Positions 1 through 6,188 of a stretch of 21,222 bases of DNA are shown one piece after another. The notes under the pieces are model-generated. The model saw only the letters and a list, made by a program, of their open reading frames with translations, made no database searches and had not been told where the DNA came from. Source of the stretch: a virus; IMG/VR virus record IMGVR_UViG_3300048672_000470, positions 1-21,222 of that record; one strand, written 5' to 3'. Both the position numbers and the translations under genes were made by a program. Every line of letters begins with the position of its first letter. Position 1 is the first letter of the stretch.

Positions 1-79
1 ATTTATTATAAGTGCTATATTTCTTATTGGGATGAATCTTTGTTTTCGTAGTTACTTTAAAAGAACACATAACAAATGA
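1..79 (+). CDS. 3' end of an upstream gene, C-terminal membrane-like tail (partial)
   Basis: The frame that starts at base 2 is open from the left edge to a TGA at 77-79. It encodes about 25 residues beginning FIISAIFLIGMNL, a hydrophobic stretch, and ending in a basic tail (RSYFKRTHNK). The stop overlaps the ATG of the next gene as ATGA (76-79), the same coupling seen through the rest of the window, which is the main reason to treat it as real. A C-terminal transmembrane helix with a basic cytoplasmic end is the natural reading. The rest of the gene lies outside the window, so no function can be given. Confidence 0.5.
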   Translation, partial: FIISAIFLIGMNLCFRSYFKRTHNK

Positions 80-333
80 CAATCCAGGATTTAAGAGATA
101 AGCAAAACCTATTCGGAAAACTTGTGGCTAAATCAAAGGCTAACCAACCTATAATAACTTACGGATTCATCCGGTACATCAATGACAACCATATCATCTT
201 TGAGGATTCAGAAGACAGAGAATTAACATATAAGGTTCACTCGGTTGAGAGCTTTGGAATATTATCTTTTAAAAGGAAATCGAAAATATATTTTTTTAAA
301 CGAAAAAAGTTTTATAAATTTGGTAGCGGTTAG
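76..333 (+). CDS. Small basic hypothetical protein
   Basis: This encodes 85 residues from an ATG that overlaps the preceding stop (ATGA). I do not recognise the family. The first 65 residues look like a small alpha/beta or beta-rich domain (for example ITYGFIRYINDNHIIFED). The last 20 residues are strongly basic and aromatic (KRKSK, FFKRKKFYKF), which could bind nucleic acid or membrane. There is no signal peptide or clear transmembrane helix. The gene is followed within 20 bases by a rho-independent terminator, so it looks like the last gene of an upstream operon. A candidate promoter for the next operon lies inside its 3' end (315-322). The frame and coupling are convincing; the function is unknown. 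Confidence 0.6.
   Translation: MTIQDLRDKQNLFGKLVAKSKANQPIITYGFIRYINDNHIIFEDSEDRELTYKVHSVESFGILSFKRKSKIYFFKRKKFYKFGSG
315..322 (+). promoter_or_regulatory. Candidate Bacteroidota-type promoter ahead of the glycan cassette
   Basis: TAAATTTG matches the Bacteroidota -7 element TAnnTTTG. About 19 bases upstream is a T-run (291-297) in place of the -33 TTTG, so that half is weak. The 11-mer TTATAAATTTG here recurs ahead of the small terminase gene. Transcription would start near 330 and include the hairpin at 351-386 in the leader. This is inferred from motif match only. Confidence 0.35.
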
Positions 334-350
334 TTTTTTTCATAGGAGGA

Positions 351-391
351 GGAGTGACCGGCTGCGGAGAAATTTACCGGCACTCCTTTTT
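351..391 (+). terminator. Rho-independent terminator or leader hairpin between 76-333 and the glycan cassette
   Basis: GGAGTG (351-356) pairs with CACTCC (381-386) and CCGG (358-361) pairs with CCGG (377-380), with one bulged A at 357 and a 15-base loop. The stem is followed directly by five T (387-391). It lies 17 bases before the first cassette start codon. If the promoter at 315-322 is real, the hairpin sits in its 5' leader and could act as an attenuator. Confidence 0.8.
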
Positions 392-407
392 GTAAAACCC
401 AAAAATA

Positions 408-1409
408 ATGAAAATACCTGAATTATCAATTATAATACCTGTTCATAATGAAGGGGCAGAGTTTGTTAAGAAAACAATAGACTCCATAAAATCTACTATT
501 GATGTTAGTTATGAGATAATAGTTATTGATGACTGCTCCGATAAACATCTTCTGGGTGTTGATATAGGAAACCATGTATATTGTAAAGTTCAGAATGAGG
601 GTGTTGGTTCTGCCTTTGATACAGGCATGAAATATGCTAAGTCTGAAAACATCTTCCTGATGGGTTGCGATATACGGTTCATTAAGAACGGCTGGGCCTC
701 AAAGATGGTTAATGAGATTGAGAAACATCCTAAGTCTTTAATATGTACTTCGGTTGTTCATCTATCGGCTGGTACTCCGGCACTAACATTTGATGTTAGT
801 CGTCAGAACTTTGTTTATAATGGTGCCACTATACTGATGGCTTACGGTAAAGAAGATTGGAACATCCTGAAAGCTGAATGGCTGCCCCGTGAGAGCCGTA
901 TGGTTAAACGTGGTCCCGAGCTGGCAATGAAGATGCTAAAGCCTTACGGAGTAAATTATTCCGATACAGAATGTTATGAGGTGCCCTGTATTCTTGGTGC
1001 TGCCTACGGGGTTAAGAAATCCTGGTATAACTATATTGATGGCTTTTGGGGACATAAGAAATGGGGAAGCCTTGAACCTTACATATCTTTAAAGTCGTGG
1101 ATGTTTGGAGGCAACTGCTTAACTGCTCCTCATATCGAAACGGCTCATATCTTCAATGAAACACAGGGAAGGCACGGCACGGGCTTTGAGAACCTTGCTT
1201 ATAACTCTATGCTTATAGCATGGCTCCTGTTTGATAAAGAGGATAGGATTTGGCTCATACGACACTTGCAGGAGCATGAATGGGTTGTTAAGGCAAAGGA
1301 GATGATTGCCTGTAAACTTCCTCAGATACTTGGCAAACATAAAGAATACAAGTTAAAAACAGAGATGACAGTTCAGGAGTTTGTTAAACGATTTAATATA
1401 CCTTTCTAA
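408..1409 (+). CDS. GT-A glycosyltransferase resembling polypeptide GalNAc-transferases (GT2/GT27-like)
   Basis: This 333-residue enzyme has an N-terminal GT-A nucleotide-sugar domain: IIIPVHNEG at 8-16, the acidic pair in VIDDCSD at 39-45, and the metal-binding DxD-like GCDIRF at 86-91. Residues 191-248 hold a second block. It includes a conserved glycine/aromatic loop, FWGHKKWGSLEPYISLKSW (213-231), then GG and a late histidine (ETAHIF, 244-249). It resembles the acceptor half of polypeptide GalNAc-transferases and related chondroitin-type enzymes (WGxENxELSxRxWxxGG). There is no C-terminal lectin domain and no membrane anchor. It should transfer a sugar from a nucleotide donor in the cytoplasm. 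Donor and acceptor cannot be read from sequence. It is the first gene of the cassette, and its stop shares a base with the next ATG (TAATG). Family is secure; the GalNAc-transferase likeness is from motif shape only. Confidence 0.85.
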   Translation: MKIPELSIIIPVHNEGAEFVKKTIDSIKSTIDVSYEIIVIDDCSDKHLLGVDIGNHVYCKVQNEGVGSAFDTGMKYAKSENIFLMGCDIRFIKNGWASKMVNEIEKHPKSLICTSVVHLSAGTPALTFDVSRQNFVYNGATILMAYGKEDWNILKAEWLPRESRMVKRGPELAMKMLKPYGVNYSDTECYEVPCILGAAYGVKKSWYNYIDGFWGHKKWGSLEPYISLKSWMFGGNCLTAPHIETAHIFNETQGRHGTGFENLAYNSMLIAWLLFDKEDRIWLIRHLQEHEWVVKAKEMIACKLPQILGKHKEYKLKTEMTVQEFVKRFNIPF

Positions 1410-1636
1410 TGGCAAAACCAATTTTAACAATAGGAATACCTAACCATATAAAGATGAATGTGGATAAGGTTATGAATCTCAGAAAAACACTAAAGAGAGA
1501 AATTAAGGATTATTATATATTGATTTATACAGACGATATTGAAAAAATAGAGATAAAAATACTTTCATTAGAATTAATTGATGAGAAAGAAGCCAAAAAA
1601 CTTGAGGATAAAATAATAAAATATTATGAGAATTAA
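1409..1636 (+). CDS. Small charged hypothetical protein within the glycan cassette
   Basis: This encodes 75 residues from an ATG that shares one base with the preceding stop. I do not recognise the family. The start, PILTIGIPNH, resembles the first beta strand of a GT-A enzyme, but the nucleotide-sugar motifs do not follow. The rest is lysine, glutamate and isoleucine rich, with an amphipathic helical end (EKEAKKLEDKIIKYYEN). No membrane segment or cysteines are seen. The coding sequence looks more A-rich than its neighbours. It overlaps the next gene by 11 bases, so translation is probably coupled. It could be a small phage protein unrelated to glycans or a shortened remnant of a larger enzyme; nothing in the sequence decides between them. 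Confidence 0.55.
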   Translation: MAKPILTIGIPNHIKMNVDKVMNLRKTLKREIKDYYILIYTDDIEKIEIKILSLELIDEKEAKKLEDKIIKYYEN

Positions 1637-2399
1637 ACAATTCTACTGCACTTTCGGCAGGCACTTTGCTGAGGCAATGGCAAGGAAATACGACTTAATA
1701 CTCAACAATGTAAGCGTTAAGATGGATGAACCATTATTTATGTTTGGATGCTACACTCAGAAAGACATCTGGCACGCAATACATCATCAATCAGGAGGGC
1801 AACTAACAGTTATATGCTGGGCTGGTAGTGATGCAATAAACCTAAAACATATGTCAGGAGTATTTAATCATTTCCCTAAGATTAAACATATTGCACAAAG
1901 CAAATGGATAGCTTCTGATTTAGGTATGCAGGCACTTCCATGTTATAGGATCCCGGTAACTGCTTACGATCACTCTTATATTAAACCAGAGCCGTTGGGT
2001 GATTCAATATATATGTATAAGCCTGATTCTAAAGTTTATAATGGAGGTATCTATCATAAAATAAAAGAAGCACTACCGGGGTATAATTTCATTGAGGTTA
2101 ATTTTGGCGACCATACCCGTGAGGAGATGATTGAGATTTACAAAAAATGTTTTATCGGGTTAAGATTTACAGAGCATGACGGACTTTCTGAGACTGTTTG
2201 TGAAATGGGAATGATGGGACGTAGGGTTATTCATAATGGAGATACCCCAAGCTGTATTACTTATACTGATATTAATAGTGTTATTAATGCCATTGGGAAT
2301 GAATGGAAATACCCTTTAGATGCTTTTGAGATTGCAGAGGCAACAAAAGATTATTTAAACATTGGTACCGACTTCTTAAATACAAAATATTATGAGTAA
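1626..2399 (+). CDS. GT-B glycosyltransferase, GT4-like
   Basis: This 257-residue protein is shorter than typical GT4 enzymes (about 350-400 residues). The C-terminal half carries the GT4 donor-binding signature HDGLSETVCEMGMMGRRVI (184-202), with the paired glutamates E189 and E193. This is the equivalent of EGLPxxxLEAMACGxPVI in larger family members. The N-terminal acceptor half is compact and includes WAGSD (65-69), like the W-GTD loop of GT4 proteins. There is no signal peptide or transmembrane helix, so it should act in the cytoplasm on a nucleotide-sugar donor. It starts inside the 3' end of the 75-aa gene and its own 3' end overlaps the microprotein at 2392. The fold assignment is good; the sugar is unknown. 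Confidence 0.75.
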   Translation: MRIKQFYCTFGRHFAEAMARKYDLILNNVSVKMDEPLFMFGCYTQKDIWHAIHHQSGGQLTVICWAGSDAINLKHMSGVFNHFPKIKHIAQSKWIASDLGMQALPCYRIPVTAYDHSYIKPEPLGDSIYMYKPDSKVYNGGIYHKIKEALPGYNFIEVNFGDHTREEMIEIYKKCFIGLRFTEHDGLSETVCEMGMMGRRVIHNGDTPSCITYTDINSVINAIGNEWKYPLDAFEIAEATKDYLNIGTDFLNTKYYE

Positions 2400-2472
2400 A
2401 GGAGGACTGATTAGGTTTTTAGCAGTTTTATTTTGTTTGGTTTGTTGGTACCTAATAATTAAAATATGGTAA
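2392..2472 (+). CDS. 26-aa single-span membrane microprotein in the glycan cassette
   Basis: A short frame fills the only gap in the cassette. The ATG at 2392 overlaps the stop of the GT4-like gene, and its TAA at 2470-2472 overlaps the start of the next glycosyltransferase by 7 bases. After a short polar start (MSKGG) and one arginine, residues 9-23 are almost entirely hydrophobic (FLAVLFCLVCWYLII), with a lysine near the end. One membrane span is the obvious prediction. If translated, it could anchor a glycosyltransferase complex at the inner membrane or simply keep ribosomes running between genes. No homology is recognised, and a 26-codon frame can occur by chance; the double overlap and the hydrophobicity are the support. 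Confidence 0.45.
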   Translation: MSKGGLIRFLAVLFCLVCWYLIIKIW

Positions 2473-3188
2473 GCGTAGCACTCCCGGTATGGAAAAGTAA
2501 AGAAATTGCATGGCTTTGTATGGAGAGCCTATGCAGGATGATTAAGCCTGAAAGCGATTGGGAGTTGATTGTATTTGAGGAAGAACATAATGAGCAACTT
2601 GGATATGATTTCTTTAACTCTTATTTAGGTAGACTTAAAAAGGCTGGATGTATATATATTGAATATTTAACAACATTTGATAAATATCCTTTATCTCAAA
2701 AGTGGATAGATATAGCACTTGCATCCTCCCTTGACAGTGAGGCTTTTTGTTTATGTGCTACGGATAATTATTACAGTCCTTATTTGCTTGTTGATGCTGA
2801 AAGGGATATTAAGAAGGCCGACTGGATAATTACTACCAAAGGTTATTTCTATGACTTTAACTATGATAAGGTTCTGAGGTTTGACTGGTATTCTTCAGTA
2901 GGGCTCCAGATGATTGCCAATACAAAACTGGTAAGGAAATTCCCTATGGAGGTTGTCAATAAAGGAGTTGATATGTGGTTTGCTCGTAATATAGGAAATA
3001 ATAGTTTAATTAATAACGATCACTGGAACGAGGTGCTCTGCACTAACGGCATGAATAATATATCAACAGAGAGAGCGGAGTTTTTTAAGGAGCCATTGCC
3101 TCCATATTACGAAACGAATAAGACATTGGAAGATATTGTACCTTTGGATATTGTTAAAAAGTTAAAGCTATGCCAAAAATTACTGTAA
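2466..3188 (+). CDS. GT2-type (GT-A) glycosyltransferase, divergent
   Basis: This 240-residue protein begins MVSVALPVWKSKEIAWLCM, the first beta strand and helix of a GT-A fold (usually VSVxxPxYN). The usual IDDGS loop is replaced by VFEEEHNE (36-43). The expected DxD position reads CATDNYYSP (97-105), so the metal motif is reduced to a single aspartate. Later aromatic and charged motifs (FDWYSSVGLQMI near 139-150) fit the acceptor side. It has no membrane segment. It is the third glycosyltransferase of the cassette, and its 3' end overlaps the next gene by 19 bases. The motif changes leave open whether it is active or a diverged or accessory subunit. The alternative is a GT-A-like pseudoenzyme. 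Confidence 0.65.
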   Translation: MVSVALPVWKSKEIAWLCMESLCRMIKPESDWELIVFEEEHNEQLGYDFFNSYLGRLKKAGCIYIEYLTTFDKYPLSQKWIDIALASSLDSEAFCLCATDNYYSPYLLVDAERDIKKADWIITTKGYFYDFNYDKVLRFDWYSSVGLQMIANTKLVRKFPMEVVNKGVDMWFARNIGNNSLINNDHWNEVLCTNGMNNISTERAEFFKEPLPPYYETNKTLEDIVPLDIVKKLKLCQKLL

Positions 3189-3868
3189 TTATTTCAGCAT
3201 GGAAAGATAAGGGTTGGTTAGATGAGGCTATCCTTTCCGCAAAGAACCAGACATTTGATGACTATGAGATAATACTTTCATCAGACGGCAATCCTCATTT
3301 GGTCAGTTTTGCCGTAAAGTATAATATCGGTTTTGTATGTGCCAATAAAAACTGTCACTCATCAGCTTTAAATAATGCTGTCAGTCATGCCAGGGGCGAA
3401 TGGATAAAAGAATGTCACGATGATGACTTACTGACTCCAAACTGTCTGGCTGATTTATGGAATAACAGGGAGGGAGCAGATTTACTTTATGCTAATGCTT
3501 ATAGTTTCAGGGAAAATAATAAGGATGAATTTTATATCTATAAGCCTCCCCGTGAGATTACATTAAGTGACTTGCTGCCTATCATCAAATGTCCTGTTCA
3601 TGCAGCTACCATCTTTTATAAGAGAGAGGTATTTCTAAAGGTAGGTGGTTTTGATCCCAACTTGAAACACGCTGAGGAATATGAGTTTTATCTTAATCTT
3701 CTTACACATGGTTATAAGTTTAAATACGTGGATAGTAATGTTGCATGGTATCGTTATAATAGCCAGCAAGACACTCATATACTTAATACTTGCCGTGATG
3801 AGATAAGGGAATATATACAGGGTAAGTTTGATAAATATGTATTGGAGTTAAAAGAAATAAAATGGTAA
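3170..3868 (+). CDS. GT2 family glycosyltransferase
   Basis: This 232-residue protein has canonical family 2 motifs: ITVIISAWKDKGWLDEAI (4-21) for the first strand and helix, ILSSDG (35-40) for the uracil/ribose loop, and HDDD (83-86) for the metal-binding DxD. GGFDPNLKHAEEYEFYLNL (159-177) corresponds to the ED/EY-rich catalytic-base region found in small bacterial GT2 enzymes such as WcaA/WbbL-like proteins. There is no membrane helix. The protein is short and single-domain, as expected for an enzyme that adds one sugar to an oligosaccharide in the cytoplasm. Its ATG lies 19 bases inside the upstream gene and its 3' end overlaps the fucosyltransferase by 7 bases. Confidence 0.88.
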   Translation: MPKITVIISAWKDKGWLDEAILSAKNQTFDDYEIILSSDGNPHLVSFAVKYNIGFVCANKNCHSSALNNAVSHARGEWIKECHDDDLLTPNCLADLWNNREGADLLYANAYSFRENNKDEFYIYKPPREITLSDLLPIIKCPVHAATIFYKREVFLKVGGFDPNLKHAEEYEFYLNLLTHGYKFKYVDSNVAWYRYNSQQDTHILNTCRDEIREYIQGKFDKYVLELKEIKW

Positions 3869-4674
3869 GTGTGAATCTTAAAGGCGGGCTTGGAAATATG
3901 CTCTTTCAGATTGCCTTCATTGAAGATATGGCACGCAGGGGAGGTTTTGAAGTACGCTATCCTGATATTGATTATGTGTTTCAGACATTATTGAAGTCCG
4001 GCCATTCGCAAAACTGTTATGATTATCTTAAAATATTTAAGAATTTCGACTGGCTAAAGAACCAGGATAAGCCAATGCCAAACAGGATATGCCATATTCC
4101 TTATAAGTATGTTAATCTTACCCCTACTGACAATGTTATTTATGATGGTTACTTTCAGAGTGAGAGGTATTTTGACAGGAAGGAGACACTGAAACTCTTT
4201 GAGCCTGCTGATTTTATTAAAGAGAAGTTGCCTTTTAGGACCATGCCGGGTGTTACTTCGGTTCATGTGCGGAGGGGTGACTTTCTTAATCCGCAAGAGA
4301 TAAATATTAATCTCGGAATGGATTACTACTGGAAGGCTTATGATATGATTATGGATGCGATGAGGGACAATACAGATTCTTATTTATTTTTTAAGAGGGT
4401 ATTTACATTTAAGGTTTTCAGTGATGATTATGTCTGGTGCAAAGAAAGGTTTGATGGTTTTAGTTTTTATGACAAAGAACCGATAGATTATATAGAACTA
4501 TTTTGGATGTCAATGTGTGAAAATAATATAATAGCAAACTCCTCATTCAGTTGGTGGGGTGCCTACCTTAATCAGAATCCTGATAAGAAAGTCATTGCTC
4601 CGGCAGCGTGGTACAAACCCGGATCGGGGTTAAGTGCGGAAGATGTTTATTGTAAAAATATGATAATAATTTAA
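3862..4674 (+). CDS. Alpha-1,2-fucosyltransferase, GT11 family
   Basis: This 270-residue protein carries all the GT11 landmarks in order. GGLGNMLFQ (8-16) is at the N-terminus. HVRRGDF (135-141) is the GDP-fucose-binding motif HxRRxD shared with alpha-1,6-fucosyltransferases and protein O-fucosyltransferases. FSDD is at 186-189, and NSSFSWWGAYL (226-236) is near the C-terminus. Length is close to bacterial homologues (about 280-300). The enzyme should move L-fucose from GDP-fucose onto a terminal sugar, typically galactose, in alpha-1,2 linkage. No GDP-fucose synthesis gene is in the window, so the phage would rely on the host's pool. Many gut Bacteroidota make or salvage GDP-fucose. It overlaps the upstream gene by 7 bases and is followed one base later by a methyltransferase. 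This is the best-supported enzyme of the cassette. Confidence 0.93.
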   Translation: MVSVNLKGGLGNMLFQIAFIEDMARRGGFEVRYPDIDYVFQTLLKSGHSQNCYDYLKIFKNFDWLKNQDKPMPNRICHIPYKYVNLTPTDNVIYDGYFQSERYFDRKETLKLFEPADFIKEKLPFRTMPGVTSVHVRRGDFLNPQEININLGMDYYWKAYDMIMDAMRDNTDSYLFFKRVFTFKVFSDDYVWCKERFDGFSFYDKEPIDYIELFWMSMCENNIIANSSFSWWGAYLNQNPDKKVIAPAAWYKPGSGLSAEDVYCKNMIII

Positions 4675-4675
4675 T

Positions 4676-5398
4676 ATGTTTGACTTCGGACACTACCAGA
4701 ACCTTTGTCTTGCTTTTGCTTCAGATGATAAGCTATTTGCTAATTTCCGCAATGAGAAAATATTCAGGGATATGTATGAGCACGTTACCTATGAACAGGG
4801 ATTAGTTTATATTGACGAGGCAAAGAAATCCTTCAGGGAAGTATTTGAGCACATAGAGCTACTGGCTAATGACAGAGTGGGTAATCCTATAAAGGAATAC
4901 TATGAGGAGCTTGGCTTTGAGGTAGCTCCTACTACACTGAGGTATTTAAAAGTATTGGCTGATCTTATTAAATTATTTGGTTCGTTGGACGGCATGGATA
5001 TTGTTGAGATAGGGGCAGGTTACGGAGGTCAGTGTAGGATGATTCACCAGATGTTCACTCCAAAGAGTTACACTATCATTGACATACCTGAAGCCGCAAA
5101 ACTTATTGAGAGATACCTTCGTGAGTTTGCTGTCTATCCAAAGGCTCAGTTTAAGCATTATGATTTATTTATTTCAAATTATGCTTTTACTGAGGTATCA
5201 CGGGTATACCAGGATATGTATAAAGAGAAGTTTATAGATAAATCAGACAGGGGCTATATAACTTGTAACTTCTACACTCCTCCGAGTGATATGCTTACGT
5301 TTAATGATATTTTGAAACTTAAAGATAACTACCAGGTGTTTGATGAGATACCAAAGACGGCACCGGATAACTTTATTTATGTATGGCATCACAAGTAG
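4676..5398 (+). CDS. Putative sugar O-methyltransferase
   Basis: This 240-residue protein has a helical N-terminal region of about 105 residues, followed by a Rossmann-type S-adenosylmethionine site: DIVEIGAGYGGQC (108-120, motif I, GxGxG-like) and YTIIDIPEA (131-139, the acidic end of strand 2). The helical cap plus this E-IGAGYGGQ site matches the 'putative sugar O-methyltransferase' family often found in capsule and O-antigen clusters. It probably methylates a hydroxyl of one of the sugars added by the neighbouring transferases. It starts one base after the fucosyltransferase stop and overlaps the next methyltransferase by 16 bases. The fold is convincing; a sugar as substrate is inferred from family and neighbours. 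Confidence 0.75.
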   Translation: MFDFGHYQNLCLAFASDDKLFANFRNEKIFRDMYEHVTYEQGLVYIDEAKKSFREVFEHIELLANDRVGNPIKEYYEELGFEVAPTTLRYLKVLADLIKLFGSLDGMDIVEIGAGYGGQCRMIHQMFTPKSYTIIDIPEAAKLIERYLREFAVYPKAQFKHYDLFISNYAFTEVSRVYQDMYKEKFIDKSDRGYITCNFYTPPSDMLTFNDILKLKDNYQVFDEIPKTAPDNFIYVWHHK

Positions 5399-5889
5399 GT
5401 CAGGATTTATGGGTGCTTTCTTTAATCAAGAAAGGTATCTTTTTAGACATCGGTTGCAGGGGGCCGGAAGAATTAAATAACACTTTTCTCTTGGAGCAGA
5501 ACGGATGGGACGGGGTATCTATTGATATAGTAGATTACTCAAAGGAGTGGAAGGAAAGGAAAACTACGTTTATATGTGCCGATGCTCTTACTTTTGATTA
5601 CCGGATGAATCTTACTAAGTTTCCGTTTCTTATTGACTATCTTAGTTTGGATATTGAAGGTGATGGCGACAGGTTTAAAGCATTATTAAAAGTTATTTCG
5701 GATGGCTATGAGTTTAAGGTGATAACTATTGAACATGATTCATACAGGGTTAATGAGGAGCTGGAGAAGATTCCGCAAAGGGCTTTATTGAAGTCGCTTG
5801 GTTATGTGCTGGCTTTCCCTGATGTCAAAGACGATGGTAATGAGTACGAAGATTGGTGGATCAATCCAAAGTATATATGCCTCACATAA
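5383..5889 (+). CDS. FkbM-type SAM-dependent methyltransferase
   Basis: This 168-residue protein is a compact methyltransferase. It opens with SQVGQD (3-8), as FkbM proteins do, followed by FLDIGCRGPEELNNT (20-34, motif I), GWDGVSIDI (41-49, end of strand 2) and LSLDIEGDGD (87-96, the post-strand 4 'DIEG' motif). FkbM-family enzymes O-methylate small molecules and sugars, and are common in surface-glycan loci. Two different methyltransferases at the end of a glycosyltransferase series suggest capping of the finished glycan. The ATG is 16 bases inside the preceding gene, and the HNH endonuclease start lies 13 bases before its end, so the glycan cassette and packaging module are translationally linked here. 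Confidence 0.8.
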   Translation: MASQVGQDLWVLSLIKKGIFLDIGCRGPEELNNTFLLEQNGWDGVSIDIVDYSKEWKERKTTFICADALTFDYRMNLTKFPFLIDYLSLDIEGDGDRFKALLKVISDGYEFKVITIEHDSYRVNEELEKIPQRALLKSLGYVLAFPDVKDDGNEYEDWWINPKYICLT

Positions 5890-6188
5890 AACTTTTGAAG
5901 CGCAAACGTGATACAGTACCTACTCAGAGAAAGGGCAAGTATCAGGAAGTTTATCAGGATAAGCGATGGTTGAAACTTCGCAATCATAAAAGGCGTGCTA
6001 ACCCTCTTTGTGAGAGGTGCGAGAAAAAAGGCAAGGTAACTCCGGCAAAAGAAGTGCATCATAAAATACCATTTGATACAGGAAAAACTCCTGAAGAAGT
6101 TGAGGTATTGGCTTTTGGCTGGGATAACCTGATGAGTGTTTGCGAACCATGCCATGAGGAATTACACAAAGAATTAAAAAATGTTTAA
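5877..6188 (+). CDS. HNH endonuclease of the packaging module
   Basis: This encodes 103 residues from ATG 5877. An in-frame TTG at 5853 would add eight residues, but the ATG with its 13-base overlap is preferred. The N-terminus is very basic (KLLKRKRD, KRWLKLRNHKRR). The HNH core follows: CERC (45-48), EVHHKIP (59-65), WDNL (82-85) and CEPCHEELH (89-97). Together these give two zinc-binding CxxC pairs and the His/Asn catalytic residues. Phage HNH proteins beside the terminase genes cut DNA together with the terminase during genome packaging in HK97-like phages. Position immediately before the small terminase fits that role. It is not a homing endonuclease inserted in a gene, as it disrupts nothing. 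Confidence 0.9.
   Translation: MPHIKLLKRKRDTVPTQRKGKYQEVYQDKRWLKLRNHKRRANPLCERCEKKGKVTPAKEVHHKIPFDTGKTPEEVEVLAFGWDNLMSVCEPCHEELHKELKNV

Noticed and set aside
354-395. GTG-started 13-codon leader peptide after GGAGGAGG, overlapping the terminator
   Set aside because: Possible in principle, but Bacteroidota rarely depend on such ribosome sites, and the sequence is fully explained by the hairpin arm.
5802-6155. Open frame of 117 codons on the minus strand across the FkbM/HNH junction
   Set aside because: It lies opposite two well-supported overlapping genes, has no recognisable domain, and all other genes run on the + strand.
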